From positions 186,001 through 250,000 of the forward strand of contig JAYMGJ010000050.1 in assembly GCA_037178675.1 (NCBI GenBank): a stretch of 64,000 nucleotides of DNA, written 5' to 3'. Positions 1-11,600 of the stretch are shown piece after piece; positions within the stretch are counted from its first letter, which is position 1, and each line of letters begins with the position of its first letter. Under the pieces are notes generated by a model. The model was not told the origin of the DNA and ran no database searches. It saw only the letters and a program-made list of their open reading frames with translations. Position numbers and translations under genes: made by a program. This DNA is from Scleroderma bovista (lineage: Eukaryota; Basidiomycota; Agaricomycetes; Boletales; Sclerodermataceae).

Positions 1-1254
1 TGATGATCCAAAGTGCGAGGAACCTGAGGCTCCTGAGGAAGAGCCTAATCAAATAAATCCTCCCCATACGCCATCTCCAGTGCCTCCACCGGCACCAAGA
101 ACGCCTTCACCGGCGAGAAATCCGCCACCTCCAGCACTGCAGCGCCCTGGCCGAGCTGAACGCCACCAGAATGCTCCGCGACCCCCTGCAGTTAATATAC
201 CTGCCCGCCCCCAACGTGAACGTAGAGCGCCATTGCACCCTGGTAACGTGTATGGTGAGCGGCAACATCCCGTTGAGCAACTCCGGGATATCGAAAGTGC
301 CTCTCGATGGCGAGAAACAGTGGGTGAGGCCCCTCGGCCCCCACAACCGGACACACCAGACCATATCCCTGGTGGTTTCCCCGACACCTCTGCAATGCCC
401 AGTGAGGAAGATGTGCAAAAGATGTGTGAGGAAGGGGGAGCAAACCTAGTCCAATACCTGATGGGCAAAGCCCTCGAAACCCACAACCCTCAATACGAGA
501 GTGTCCGCAACTGGTCCTATAAGGACATTGCTCGCTTACCCCAAGCTGAGCAGAAACTCTGGCAACTTGCTTGCCAAGAAGAGCTCGATGTGCTGCGAAA
601 GCGCAAAGTCTTTGAGCTAGTTGACTGTCCCCGAGACCGGAAGGTCATAAAGAATCGATGGGTCTTCAATGTAAAATCGGATGGCCGCAAGAAAGCCCGC
701 TTAGTAGCAAAAGGCTTCTCCCAGGTCGAGGGATTAGATTTTGACCAGGTCTTCTCACCAGTCGTGTGCTTTGAAACAGTGCACCTCATGCTTGCGCTTG
801 CCGCACTTGAGAACTGGTACATTACTGGACTTGACGTCCGGAGTGCCTACTTGTATGGCAAGCTCAACGAAGAGATCTACATGGAACAACCCGAAGGGTT
901 TGCAGTTCCCGGGCAAGAGCGCAAAGTGCTCCACCTCTGGCGTGCCCTCTATGGCCTCAAACAGGCTGGCCTAGCTTGGTGGCGCACACTCAATGAGTCT
1001 TTCAAAGAGCTCGGGTTTGAGCGCCTTAAATCTGAAGCAGGCATCTTCTTCTACAAGAAGAAAGGCACCAACATCGTCATTGGTATTATCTACATTGACG
1101 ACGCATTATTCTGCGGCCCTAACAAGGCTGTTGTTGATGCCATCAAAGTGCAATTCATGCACAAATGGGAGTGCAGAGACCTTGGAGAACCTAAAGAGTT
1201 CCTCTGAATGCGAATCACTCGCAAAGGTCGCGCTATCCACCTGGATCAATGCAC
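1..1254 (+). pseudogene. copia-1: Ty1/copia pol fragment (integrase tail, reverse transcriptase)
   Basis: The reading frame is open from the window edge to a stop at 1205-1207. The proline-rich linker after integrase is followed by copia reverse transcriptase, with the motif TGLDVRSAYLYGKL near 830 and the active-site YIDD at 1091-1102. It is closely similar at the DNA level to copia-2 (11510-13310) and copia-3. The 5' part lies outside the window. The rest of RT and the RNase H are lost because an LTR-A-like repeat starts at 1255, directly after a short stretch that still matches copia-2. The in-frame stop, where copia-2 has a histidine codon, shows the copy was already decaying. It makes no functional enzyme. 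Confidence 0.9.
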
Positions 1255-2540
1255 TGTGAGTCAAAGTGTGGATTTGGGTCGGAGTAATAACCCAAACACA
1301 ACACCAACAAAGGACTACAAAAATGTGCGAGTGGTGGTTTACCTCCGTGGTGTCCAGAGAGGATATGCTGAGGAGGGGGAAAGGGGATCTACACCAACAG
1401 GGTGATGCAGACAGTGATGCAGGATACTCCTGGGGTACAGGAGTAATAGAAGACGAAGGGGATAGGGGTGTGGACTCTTCCTAAAGCCTAGGAAGTGTCA
1501 AAGCAGGGATTGGGTTGACTGAGGTTGAAACAGCAATACTACACCTAGAGATTGGTGCAGCAAGGGGACAAGGGGGCTCCTGACGTCCAGAAGCAATGAG
1601 AGATGAAGGATTGACTGGCTAGACTCCGCTTGAGCCTAGAGAAATACTTGGATTTGAATGGATTGAATAAACTTGAGATATTAGAGCCTTTAGACCTTCA
1701 CTGAAGCCTACAAGACTCAAAGAGCTGAGGGGATACTGACTGAGAGAGTCTGAGAGAGGGATAATTTCGTGCAATTTGGTCTTTTCACTGGGCTGAGCCC
1801 AGGGGTTTAAATACATGGGGGGGCACAGCATTAAAGTACAAAAAGAGAAGGGAGTAAGCAGAATTTGTCAAGGATTGGTAAGGGATTGGTAAGAGCTTTG
1901 TAAGGGGTTTGTAAGCGATCAGTAAGCAAGGGATAAGCAGGAATGAGTAAGCATAGGAAGCATGAATAAGCTGCTGAGTAAAGGAATGAGTAAGCTGCAT
2001 GACAAGATTGATTGGTAAGGGAGTGAGTCATCAGCTGAGTAATATACCAAAAATGCGAAAGGGATAGAGTAATACTGATGACAAGAGAGCATCAGTAAGC
2101 AAGGGATGAGTCACTGCACAGCAGAAGGAGTCATTGATGCACAGCCTAAGAAGTTTGATGGGGGGCTGTGTACCATCAGGAATTTGATGGGACAACAATG
2201 GGGAAGATCTGAGATTAATAGGGGGATTGATCCGAGACAAAACAGCCACAAGAAGGGTACCAGGGGTCCAGAGGTCTTTTGGGGGGTCAGCATACACTAA
2301 GGTATAGTGCATGTGTTCTAGTGCCGCTGAAGCGCAACCATGGGCTCCCTTGACAAGCTCTCTTCTGGGAAAGAACGAGAGAGGGTTCTTCTTCCTAATA
2401 GCACTATAAAGTGGGGGGAATAACTGTCATGGTGCTGGGGGACATCGTCTGAAAGTAGGGAAGCAGATAGAGTATTGAATTCGACGCATCCAGGGAAGTG
2501 AGACGAATGACAGAGGAAGATGGACATGGCAAGTATCTGG
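1255..2540 (-). mobile_element. Diverged LTR-A fragment, antisense
   Basis: It begins TGTGAGTC inside copia-1 and is recognisably related to the LTR-A copies at 25423 and 51115. Shared blocks include the 'gcctagagaaat' stretch near 1631, a TATA-containing block near 1808 and the last part near 2475-2535, in the same order. It carries many GATTGGTAAG-like short repeats at 1860-2040. It has no convincing coding capacity. Its far end is not seen because a copia LTR starts at 2541. It is much more diverged than the other LTR-A copies and is therefore probably older. Confidence 0.65.
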
Positions 2541-2595
2541 TGTTGAAGTCGCACGTGCACCCGGCGTAAACTGTCGACAAAGTGCGCACAAGACT
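2541..2595 (+). mobile_element. copia-2 5' LTR, left piece
   Basis: It starts TGTTGAAGTCGCACGTGC, the same start as the copia LTRs at 14153, 33337 and 56482. After 55 bp it is broken by the 2596-8032 TIR element. The sequence resumes at 8033 with the dinucleotide CT duplicated. The 5-bp left flank TCTGG does not match the right flank ACGGA of the 3' LTR at 14820. Confidence 0.85.
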
Positions 2596-2639
2596 CATCA
2601 GCAAGGTGACAATTTCTCTGACAGCACTTAGGTCCCTTA

Positions 2640-4290
2640 ACAGTCTGAAATGGTCTGACATGACTTAACAGTCTGGGAGCATCTGGCATCAGACTGGGAG
2701 TTCTGGAATCAGACATTTAAGACCAGTCAGACCAGTCAGACCCCCCAGACAGTAAGTCAGTCAGACATTTAAGACCTGTCAGATCAGTCAGAGCAGTCAG
2801 ACCCACAAGACAGACAGACAGACAGTCAGTCAGACCCCTCAGACAGTAAGTCAGTCAAACACTTAAGACCATCCAGAGCAGTCAGAGCAGTCAGACCCCC
2901 CAGACAGTAAGACAGTCAGTCATTTAAGACCCTGCCAAACATGTCAGACCAGTCAGACTGATCAGACCCACCAGACAGTCAGACCATTCAGATACTCCAG
3001 ACCAGTCAGAGTGGTCAGAGTGGTCAGAGTGGTCAGACCCCCAGACAGTTAGGCCAGTCAGACACTTCAGGCCACTCCAGACCAGTCAGATTCCCCAGAC
3101 AGTCAGGCCAGTCAGACACTTCAGACTGTGTCAGATCAGTCAGAGTGGTCAGAGTGGTCAGACCCACTGGACAGCCAGGCCAGTCAGATAGTTCAGACCA
3201 ATCCAGAGCAGTCAGAGCAGTCAGAGTGATCAGACCCCCCCAGACAGTCAGGCTAGTCAGACACTTCAGACCACCCCAGACCAGTCAGACCAGTCAGACT
3301 GGTTAGACCCCCCAGGGTGTCAGACTATCAGACACCCCAGACCACTTCAGACTGGTCAGATTGGTCAGATTGGTCAGATCTGCCAGACAGTCCAACCAGT
3401 CAGATATTTCAGGCCACTCCAGACCAGTCAGAACAGTCAGAGTGGTCAGACCCTTCAGGTAGTCAGGCCAGTCAGACACTTCAGGCCACTCCAGACCAGT
3501 CAGACCAGTCAGACCAGTCAGACCAGTCAGACCCCCCAGACAGCCAGGCCAGTCAGATGCTTCAGACTGCTTCAGAGCAGTCAGAGCAGTCAGACCCACC
3601 AGGTAGTTAGGTCAGTCAGATACTTCAGGCCATTTCAGAGGTGTCAGAGTTGTCAGAGTTGTCAGACCCCCTAGGCAGTCAGACCAGTCAGACACTTCAG
3701 ACTGCTCCAGATCAGTCAGAGCAATCAGAGCAGTCAGTCCCCACTGACACTCAGAGCAGTCAGACACTTCAGACTTCTCCAGATCAGTCAGAGTGGTCAG
3801 TGGTCAGACCCACCAGGTAGTCAGGCCAGTCAGACAGTCCAGACTAGTCAAAGTGGTTTAGACCAATCAGACCAGTCAAACATTTAAGACCCTGCCAGAC
3901 ATGTCAGACCAGTCAGACTGATCAGAACCCCCAGACAGTCAGACCAGTCAGACACTTCAGATCATTCCAGACCAGCCAACCAGTCAGACTGATCAGACCC
4001 CCTAGGGTGTCAGACTGCCAGATAGTCCAGACCAGTCAGAGCAGTCAGAGTGGTCAGACCCCCTCAGACTGTCAGACTGCCAGACTGGCCAGACAGATCA
4101 GACACAGACAGTCAGATCATTCCAGACGGGTCAGAGCAGTCAGACTCTCCAGCTAGTAAGGTTGTCAGATAGATAAGACCATTCAGAGTAACCAGCACAA
4201 TCAGGCCCTGCAGATAATAAGTCACTCAAAAAGTTTAGACCACCCAGACTGTCAGACTGTCAGACAGTCCATATGAGTCATAGCAGCCAG
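2640..4290. repeat. Left subterminal array of CAGTCAGAC-type short repeats
   Basis: About 1.65 kb of degenerate tandem and interspersed copies of a ~10-bp motif (CAGTCAGACC, CAGACACTTCAG, GGTCAGAGTG). The frames through it (for example 3317-3610) read as low-complexity S/D/Q/T-rich peptides in both directions, so I treat them as non-coding. The reverse complement of the motif fills 7255-7980 at the other end. This arrangement is typical of subterminal transposase-binding repeats. Confidence 0.85.
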
Positions 4291-4299
4291 ATACCCCAA

Positions 4300-4939
4300 T
4301 GTCAAGTCCGGGTCTACTCCGGTAGGGGGTCCGGTCAAGTCCGGACGAGCGCAGACGAAGGAGGAGAGCAGAGGGCTGGACGAGGGATTAGTCCGGCTGG
4401 AGTTGGTGACCGCTTGGATTCAACGACAAGGATGACGTGCGTTGATCCCTTGCGTAGGTTCCGGTCAAGGTGATAGAGACGGAGACGGAGACGGAGACAG
4501 GCAGAGACTGGAGTAGTGACTAAGTTGATTTCAGACTGAGGTGTACAAGGTAAACTAGAGGGTACTTATACTAAGTAGAACTAGGGTCGAGTACATACGG
4601 TGACAAGTAAACAACCTAATAGCGGACAAGGGATGACCGGAGTTAGGACTAGGTCAGGACCGGTGAAAATAAAGTCAGGTCCATGTAAAATAAATCAGGT
4701 CCGGTGAAAATGCTACAAGGTGTAGGATATATCGAGTTCACGGAGAACTCACGTCAAGGCAGGGTAAACGGCGAAGTGTGGTAACGAGCGAATGGAGCAT
4801 AGACCAAGGGTCGTGCTTAACGGAAGGTTATCTGCGTGAGCGCGACCGGAGTAGGAGACGAGCGACCGGAGTAGAGCTGTAGAGCTGCAATGCGACCGGA
4901 GTGACCGGATAAGGCCTGGAGTTGGGCATGGTCGTAACA
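4300..4939 (-). mobile_element. Solo gypsy LTR, family G-E (antisense)
   Basis: A 640-bp unit running from TGTCAAGTCCGG to GGTCGTAACA, flanked by a perfect 5-bp TSD, CCCAA (4295-4299 and 4940-4944). The same unit, also 640 bp and in the opposite orientation, lies at 33353-33992 with its own TSD. In the sense direction (minus here) it has a TATA-like TATAAGTA and the initiator-like AGTCTGAAAT also found in the G-B LTRs. No internal region is attached, so it is a solo LTR left by LTR-LTR recombination. Confidence 0.9.
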
Positions 4940-4944
4940 CCCAA

Positions 4945-5869
4945 CCAGTAAGTTAGTCAGACAGTCAAGACCATTCAGACCATTCAGACCATTCAGAAAA
5001 TGTGATTAACAGACAAAACCTAATAGTCAATCATTGTTGTTACATATGTCTCAAGAACAAGCAATAGTGTAACAATATATTCATGTAACTAATCTATAAT
5101 TGTTAGGGGTCCCTATTGTCATTTAGGCATGGGTCATCATTGCCTAGGGGACAGGTTGCCACCATGGTTGTCAACAGTGATGCTGGCAGTCAAATCACCT
5201 TGTTTACAAGGTCACTGCATGTGGAAATTGTAGATGCTTTTTTCAACATCCATGCAATTGCCTGTAGTAACAAAACTCTGCTGTGGAAAAAGCCATAGTT
5301 TGGAGGCCACTTCACAAGTGTACCAGCTCTCTATAGTTAAGAAGGTGAATGGCACAGTCATTCAGATTGGCTTGTGCCAAGGGGGTTAGTTTAGAGATAT
5401 ATGAGCATGCACATAAACAAGGTGCCTGCCATTGGTGATGGCTTTGTTCTGGTTAAAGGTGTATGGGTGTTAGGTCCTAGCAGAGTTTGAAACCTAACCT
5501 AGTGGTCCTCCTCTACTATGAATTATTTTATTTTATTTTATTTTGTTTAATATTTGGCTGACCCATACACCTTTAGCTAGAGTGCCCAGATTAATAATTA
5601 ATCTGAACAGATTAATCTCTTCCTATCCTCTGCATTTGAAATTAGGGCTATACAAATGCAGAGGATAGGAACAGATTAATATCCATTCACCCCTGCCTGT
5701 GGACAACACAAATTTGACCACATGCTCACACTGGGTCAATCCAGTGTCAGTAGTATAGTAGCAATAACACATCAATACCAAAAAAAGAGCCATTAAAACA
5801 AAACAATTTTTATTGTATCAAGGTATGACATGGACTAAATACTATATTAAATAAATTGCGCCGCCGCCG
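4945..5869. other. AT-rich spacer within the TIR element, no gene recognised
   Basis: Non-coding as far as I can tell. It contains a short hairpin: CCTATCCTCTGCATTT near 5622 faces its complement near 5656. It also has a second inverted pair around AAAGGTGTATGGG (5456/5562) and an ATTTT-rich tract at 5524-5550. A 60-codon frame at 5116-5298 has no recognisable motif. Confidence 0.5.
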
Positions 5870-7150
5870 CCATCATGTGATCATCGACGCGGGGTGGTGG
5901 GTGGTAGTGGGTCGGTGTCGTCGCCGTTGTCGCGTTGGTGGGCCAGTGTGGTGGTGATCAGTGTTTTGTGTTGTCGACGCAGTTGGGTGGTGGACACATC
6001 ATTGGCCGTTGTCGTCGCGTTGGTGGTTGACGACGCCGGTGGCGGTAGTGGAGGCTGTCGTGGTCGTCGGTGTTGGTGGCCATGTCGATGACGTTGAGGG
6101 TGGGGTGTGGTCGTCGTCGTCGTCGCAAATGGTGGTGGGGACGTCGTCGTCATCACGTTGGTGGTGGCCGTCGTCGTCTCGCACTCGCCGTCGCCGTCCT
6201 TGTCCTTGTTGCATCAACCTCGTTGTCCTTGTCCTCGTCGGGTCATCCTCGCCGTCCTCGTCGTGTCATCCTCGTCGTCATCCACGCGGGTGTTGGTGAT
6301 GGTGGGGTTGGGTGATTTGCTGGCGGTGGTGGTGTCGTCGACGGCTACGACGCTGGGGCTGGGGTGGTCGTCGTCGTCGCTGTGGGTGCTGCGGGTGGTC
6401 GTTGTCAGTAGTGGTTGGTGGATGCGAAGAACTTACCTTTGTGCAGAGCGCGGGACTTAGAAAAAAAAATGGAGTTGTTGTGATTACAAATCACGTCACA
6501 ACAAATGCAAACTTTCTCTACATAAGTCCCGCGTCACCACTCTGCCTCCCATTCAACCACGACGACGACGACGCGTCGACCACCACCACCCACGACCACG
6601 ACCACCACCCATGACAACAAACAACTCGCTATCAGGTACGTACCATCGCATGCAGCGCCCACCACTAACACGCGACCATGACAGCCCCAGCATCGTCTCT
6701 AACGGACGACCGTGGACAACGACGACGCCCACCCCTACGTCGTCTCTAGCGGGCGACCGTGGACAATGACGACGCCCACCCCTACGTCGTCTCTAACGGA
6801 CGACGGACCATAACCACCCATCCCAGCATCGTCTCTGACGAACGACGGACGACACTCAATGTCGACGACCTGCGTCAACGTTGCAGGCAACCACCTGGAC
6901 GACAACGATGACCCCACCACCACCAGCGACGACAACCACGACGTCGACACCCCCCGCATCCGCCATCCCCAGCACTTTGCCCGAAGACGACGACGACATT
7001 CTCCCAGCCCCAGCGTCGTCTGGCGACCGCGACGACGCGTACCCGTGTCCCCCAGCCCCAGCATTGTCGACACAGCCATCACCCACACCCACATCGGCGT
7101 CGATGACGCGACTATTACGCTACCAGAATCTATGATGCCCCCCTCCATTC
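5870..7150. repeat. Mirrored GTCGTC / CGACGAC low-complexity block
   Basis: The left half (5880-6440) is rich in GTCGTC/GGTGGT on the plus strand. The right half (6545-7140) is rich in the complementary CGACGAC/CCACCA. The two halves meet at a core (about 6445-6540) with inverted GCGGGACTTA and its complement near 6523. At 6700-6800 a unit of about 47 bp (CTCTAACGGACGACCGTGG) repeats three times. Frames on both strands are open only because of triplet repetition. It is best read as one more inverted layer of the TIR element. Confidence 0.6.
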
Positions 7151-7254
7151 GTATATAATATATATTTATTGTATTTTTTCAGAATTAATATAAATTTATT
7201 AACATGAATATTAAACAAATTAAGTGATAAAAGAATACAGATGGATAGAGCTAA

Positions 7255-7985
7255 TGGCCTGGCCAGTCTGACTTATCTGACTGGTCTTACTGGTCCAATT
7301 AGTGTTATTGGTCTGGCTAGTCTTACTAGTCTAATTGGTCTAACTGGTCTGAGTCTCTGAATTGTCTGGCCACTCTGGCCAGTCTTACTGATGTGACTTG
7401 TCTGGGTGGCCTGACTGGTCTTGTTGGTCTGGATTGTCTTAAATGTCTGACCAACTTACTGTCTGACAGGTCTGACAGTCTGGGTGATCTGATTAGGCTG
7501 GGTGGTCTGGATGGTCTGGATTGTCTTGACTGTCTGACTGACTTACAGTCTGGGTGGTCTGGATGGTCTGGATGGTCTTCACTGGCTGACTGTCTGACTG
7601 GCTGGCTGGTCTGGCTGGTCTGACATGTCTGAATGGTCTTCACTGGCTGACTGACTTATGATCTGGGTGGTCTGACAGGTCTGACAGGTCTGGATAGTCT
7701 TAACTGTCTGACTGACTTACTGCCTGAGTGGTCTGACAGGTCTGACCGGTCTGGATTGTCTTAACTCTCTGACTGACTTACTGTCTGGGTGGTCTGACTG
7801 GTCTGGAGTGGTCTGGACTGTCTGACTGGCTGACTTGCTGGCTGGTCTGGCTGGTCTGGCTGGTCTGACTGGTCTGGTGGTCTGGCCATCTGGTTTCAGA
7901 CACCCTGGTCTGATGGTCTGGAATGGCTTGACTGACTTATCTGACTTATCCATCTTAACTGTCTGATTCCAGACAATCCAGACAC
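7255..7985. repeat. Right subterminal array (inverted relative to the left array)
   Basis: Degenerate GGTCTGACTG / GTCTGGATGG repeats, the reverse complement of the 2640-4290 array, ending just inside the right TIR. Peptides read through it are low complexity and not regarded as genes. Confidence 0.85.
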
Positions 7986-8032
7986 TGTAAGAGAGTTAAG
8001 ACCAATTGTCACCTTGCTGATGCTGCGACCCA

Positions 8033-8257
8033 TATTAGTGTAGACTTAGTAATAGTCCTCTTTAGAGTAGATGTGACATGTCACATGTCACGTGTCACAG
8101 TCACATGTCACACTATTTGTTGTATATAAACAGTGTTCATCGCTTATATAATATAACAGCTCTTAACCAGCTACCGTTAGCATCTCTGGTTGTGCACTCC
8201 ACCCAACAGGTGAGTTGGAGTAGCAGTTCCTCTACGTACATAGGTATTGCTTCAACA
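8033..8257 (+). mobile_element. copia-2 5' LTR, right piece
   Basis: Continues the LTR begun at 2541 and ends GCTTCAACA, the inverted complement of the TGTTGAAG start. It holds tandem CACATGTCA motifs (8065-8110), a TATA-like TATATAAACAG (8126) and a splice-donor-like CAG/GTGAGT at 8210 shared with the other copies. Promoter and polyadenylation functions are expected for an LTR. Confidence 0.9.
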
Positions 8258-8631
8258 GGTTATGAGCCCTGTGAGCGCACTGTGTGCAGCAATGCACCAG
8301 GCAGCGCTCCAGCTCCCTGAGTGTCGCTTTAACTAGCTTGACACTGTGGACCACAGTGAGCTCCTAGCTGAGCCCCTGCACAGCCACAAGGCGAAGTTGG
8401 TCGACGACTTGCGCCAGACAGTGACCTCCTAGTTGAGCACCTGTATTGCCACAGGCGAAGTTCGTCGATGACTTGCGCCAACCATGGTGAACATCATTGA
8501 CGACTTGCGCTGGCATGACCTAGTCATGAGTTAGCTGTTGACAGAAGTGCTTTCACTAGCACTCAGGTGTTTCTTCTTTTCTTGCTTGTCCGTTGTCACA
8601 TTCATTTGCTGACTCTGTTGACTCCCAACAG
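8210..8631 (+). other. Putative leader intron of copia-2
   Basis: The donor CAG/GTGAGT lies inside the LTR. The acceptor, a pyrimidine-rich run ending CCCAACAG, lies 9 bp before the gag ATG at 8641. The same two sites, exactly 422 nt apart, occur in copia-3 (34222-34643) and copia-4 (56695-57116). Splicing would remove the primer-binding site and give a compact gag mRNA that cannot be reverse transcribed. This is inference; no RNA evidence is available. Confidence 0.5.
8258..8271 (+). promoter_or_regulatory. Primer-binding site, half initiator tRNA-Met
   Basis: GGTTATGAGCCCTG lies directly after the LTR. It is the complement of CAGGGCTCATAACC, the anticodon arm of eukaryotic initiator tRNA-Met, not of a tRNA 3' end. 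Drosophila copia and yeast Ty5 are known to prime from such cleaved half-tRNAs. Identical sites follow the LTRs at 34269 and 56742. Confidence 0.85.
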
Positions 8632-8640
8632 AATATCACC

Positions 8641-11600
8641 ATGTCTAGCGCTCTCGACAAGATGGTCCCCGTGTTCACTGGCTCCAACTGGCAGCAGTGG
8701 CACACCTCTATGCAGGCCTACCTCCGGGCACAAGGCCAATGGTACATTTACTCGACAACACAACCCGTTGCCGGTCACGATGACTGTAAGGAGTGGGACG
8801 ATAACACCGAGAGAGCGCTCGGTAACATCACCTTGCGCCTCGCCCCCTCCATCCAGGTCGCCGTCTCAAACCTCGACAACGTTAAGGACGTCTGGGACCA
8901 CCTCAAGAAGAACTTCGGTGCCCCCAGTATCGGCTCTGCCTACGTTGAGCTTAGCAAGCTCCTGGCGACTACCATTCCCGCTGGTTCCCATCCTGCTCCG
9001 GCTATCACCAAGGTGCTCAGTCACTTCGCTTATCTGAAGGACGCTGGCTTCGAGTTCCCTGCCCCTGTGCAGGCAATGATCATTCTGTGCAAGCTCCCTC
9101 CCACCATGGAGGTTGTAGCTCAAATTCTCAGCCAGACGTCGCCGGATGAGATTAAAAATCTGAAGCCTGACGGGATAGTCAAGGCCGCCACGCTCTCATT
9201 CGAGCAGAAAGGCACCTCTTCACGCACCGGTGGTAAGGGCCCACAGGCCAACAAGCTTAGCGCTGTGAAGCGCAAGCCAGCTGACCCAAAGTTCGCCCAG
9301 CAGCAGCAAGGCGGGTCCAACGGTGGTACGAGCAGAAACGCTCCTGCCCAAGGACAAGGAGGCCGCACACGCCGTGGTGGCAAGAAGGCTCGCGCTCGCC
9401 GTGAGAATGCCCAACAGGCAGCCTTCGCTACATACGTCCACTACGATGGACCAGAGCCCACCGTCGACCCTCGCACCTTGGCCCACACTCCCGGTGCTGC
9501 CCACTATGGCCCCCCCGCATTCGAAAATACCATCAAGGCCTTTGACTTGGCACACCGCTTGGGGGTAGAACCCTCCTGCCAGACCATCCGCACCCTCGAT
9601 CAAGTTGTGTCGTTGGCGAGTGCGAACCTGGACCAGCCCAAGGCCGGTCCCTCCTCGCTGAAGCGCCCTCGTCTTGAGGAGCGCATCACCATGTATGAGG
9701 AGGATGCCATCTCCCTTGGGGATGATGAACCATTCGCCCACGAGCCCTTCACCAACGACGAGTTCGACGAAATCAACGCGATGGTCCTCGACCGCTACAA
9801 TGCGACGTCGATGGCAATGGGCGTGGAGGCCAGCCTTTTCAGGCAAGTACCTTCTGCACGCGTGCTGACCGACACTGACACGCTCCCTTTACATGTGCGC
9901 TTTACGCCGGCACTGTATATAGCGAGCAGTAACTACAATATGTCATGTCGTATCTTGAGAAATGCATATATCTGTTCGTGTTCGCATGAAACAAATGCAC
10001 GCTGTGCTGGCTGTAAGGGAAAAATGGTTGACGATAGCGAATTATCTGGTGCTTTCTGGCTCCTAGACTCTGGCGCATCATGCCACTTTACTGGTGACAT
10101 AGGTGATTTTGCCTCCTATAATGCGCTAAAGCGAGCGCACTACGCCAAAACGGCTAATGGTGTAGCACTGATTGCTGGCATTGGCACGGTATTACTCCGG
10201 TGCCTAGACCACAACTCTGGAGATGAGAAAGTCATTACACTCACCCAAGTGCTCCATATGCCAGGTGCTACTGCACGCCTTGTTTCTATGGGTGAAATGC
10301 TCCAGCGTAACTATAAAGTCACTGGCGATAAGCGAGGCATTAGCCTCATTCATAAAGCTGAACGCCTATGGTTTGGGCCAGACCCAGAAGACAATTGCAA
10401 CGTCATTTTTGGGATTAGATCTATCCCAATAATTAGATCTAACTATATTGCCTCCGTGAGCAAAGTCGATTACGACATTATGCACCGGAGATTCGGGCAC
10501 CCCTCGAAGGAAGTACTCCGACGCACGCAAAAACATACGCAGTGCTTCCCGGAGATCCACTTTCCAACTGAGGATTGTGTTTGCCCTGGATGTGCTGTTG
10601 GCAAGATGCCCAATCAAGCTTTCCCAGAGAACGAAAGACGTGCTTCTAAGCCCTTTGAGCTAGTGCACTCTGATCTCAAATCCTTCCCGGTTACATCGTA
10701 CCGGAAGTTCAAATATGTTATCACCTTCTATGACGACTATACCTCTCACGCCTGGACTATGCCTCTTCACTCCAAAGCTGCAGCGATTACGGCTGCCAAA
10801 GATTTCCTTGAAATGGTGCGAGTCCAACATGATATGCACGTCGTTGGATGGATGTCCGATGCTGGCGGAGAGTATAAATCTGATCTATTTGATCGAGCAC
10901 TCCTTGAGAAAGGAATTAAAATATATCAAAGTGCTCCAAGAACTCCCATGCAGAATGGCCACGCCAAGCGTTTAGGGTGCACTTTCATGGACAAAGCTGA
11001 GTCTATGCGGCATCAAGCCTGCATTCCTGACTCCTGGTGGGAATTTGCATTCGCTCACACAACTCACCTTTACAACCGTACTCCGGTAGCTCGCCTGCGA
11101 TGGTGCACCCCCCATGAAATGCTTAAGGGGGAGATGCCTAACATCGACCACCTACATGTGTTTGGCTGTGGAGCCTTTGTCTACCTCCCAGCCTCGGCTA
11201 GAGCAAATAAGATGGCTCCCAAGTCGGAGCTAATGACCTATGTCGGTGTTGCCCCTGGCAATGAGTGCAACTTTTTGTTCATGCACTCCACCAATGCAGT
11301 GTTTACCGCTGCTCACGCCGTCTTTGACGAGCATCATTTCCCTCACTGCCCCAAAAACAGGCGCGAACCTCTCGAGAACCCTTTTGGAAGGGCAAATCCA
11401 AAACCAGCCACTGATCGACCAGGGAATCCCCCTGATGATACCGACAGTGATGACAATGTGGAACACGACCATGGCTACCCACATCCCCAAGCGCAGGATG
11501 ACGATTCAAAGCGCGAGGAACCTGAGGCTCCTGAGGAAGAGCCTAATCAAATAAATCCTCCCCGTACGCCATCTCCAGTGCCTCCACCGGCACCGAGAAC

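Larger units (their letters stand above)
2596..8032. mobile_element. 5.4-kb non-autonomous TIR element with inverted subterminal repeat arrays
   Basis: A 19-bp perfect inverted repeat, CATCAGCAAGGTGACAATT at 2596-2614 and its complement at 8014-8032, bounds the element. Removing it rejoins the copia LTR with a CT dinucleotide on both sides (2594-2595, 8033-8034). Inside the left end is an array of CAGTCAGACC-like repeats, and inside the right end the same motif in inverted orientation. Between these lie a solo gypsy LTR, about 900 bp of AT-rich DNA and a mirrored GTCGTC/CGACGAC block. No transposase frame is present, so it must be mobilised in trans. The superfamily is not established. A 2-bp duplication and subterminal repeats would fit CACTA/Plavaka-like elements. 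Confidence 0.75.

Noticed and set aside
3303..3610. Overlapping ORFs on both strands rich in S/D/Q/T or L/T
   Set aside because: Translation of short tandem repeats; open on both strands, no domain.
5881..7158. Many overlapping 60-140 codon ORFs
   Set aside because: Open through triplet repetition (GTC/GAC) in several frames; low-complexity peptides only.
9220..9846. 208-codon minus-strand ORF opposite copia-2 gag
   Set aside because: Shadow of the gag frame; the similar shadow in copia-3 appears because the sense codons are conserved.
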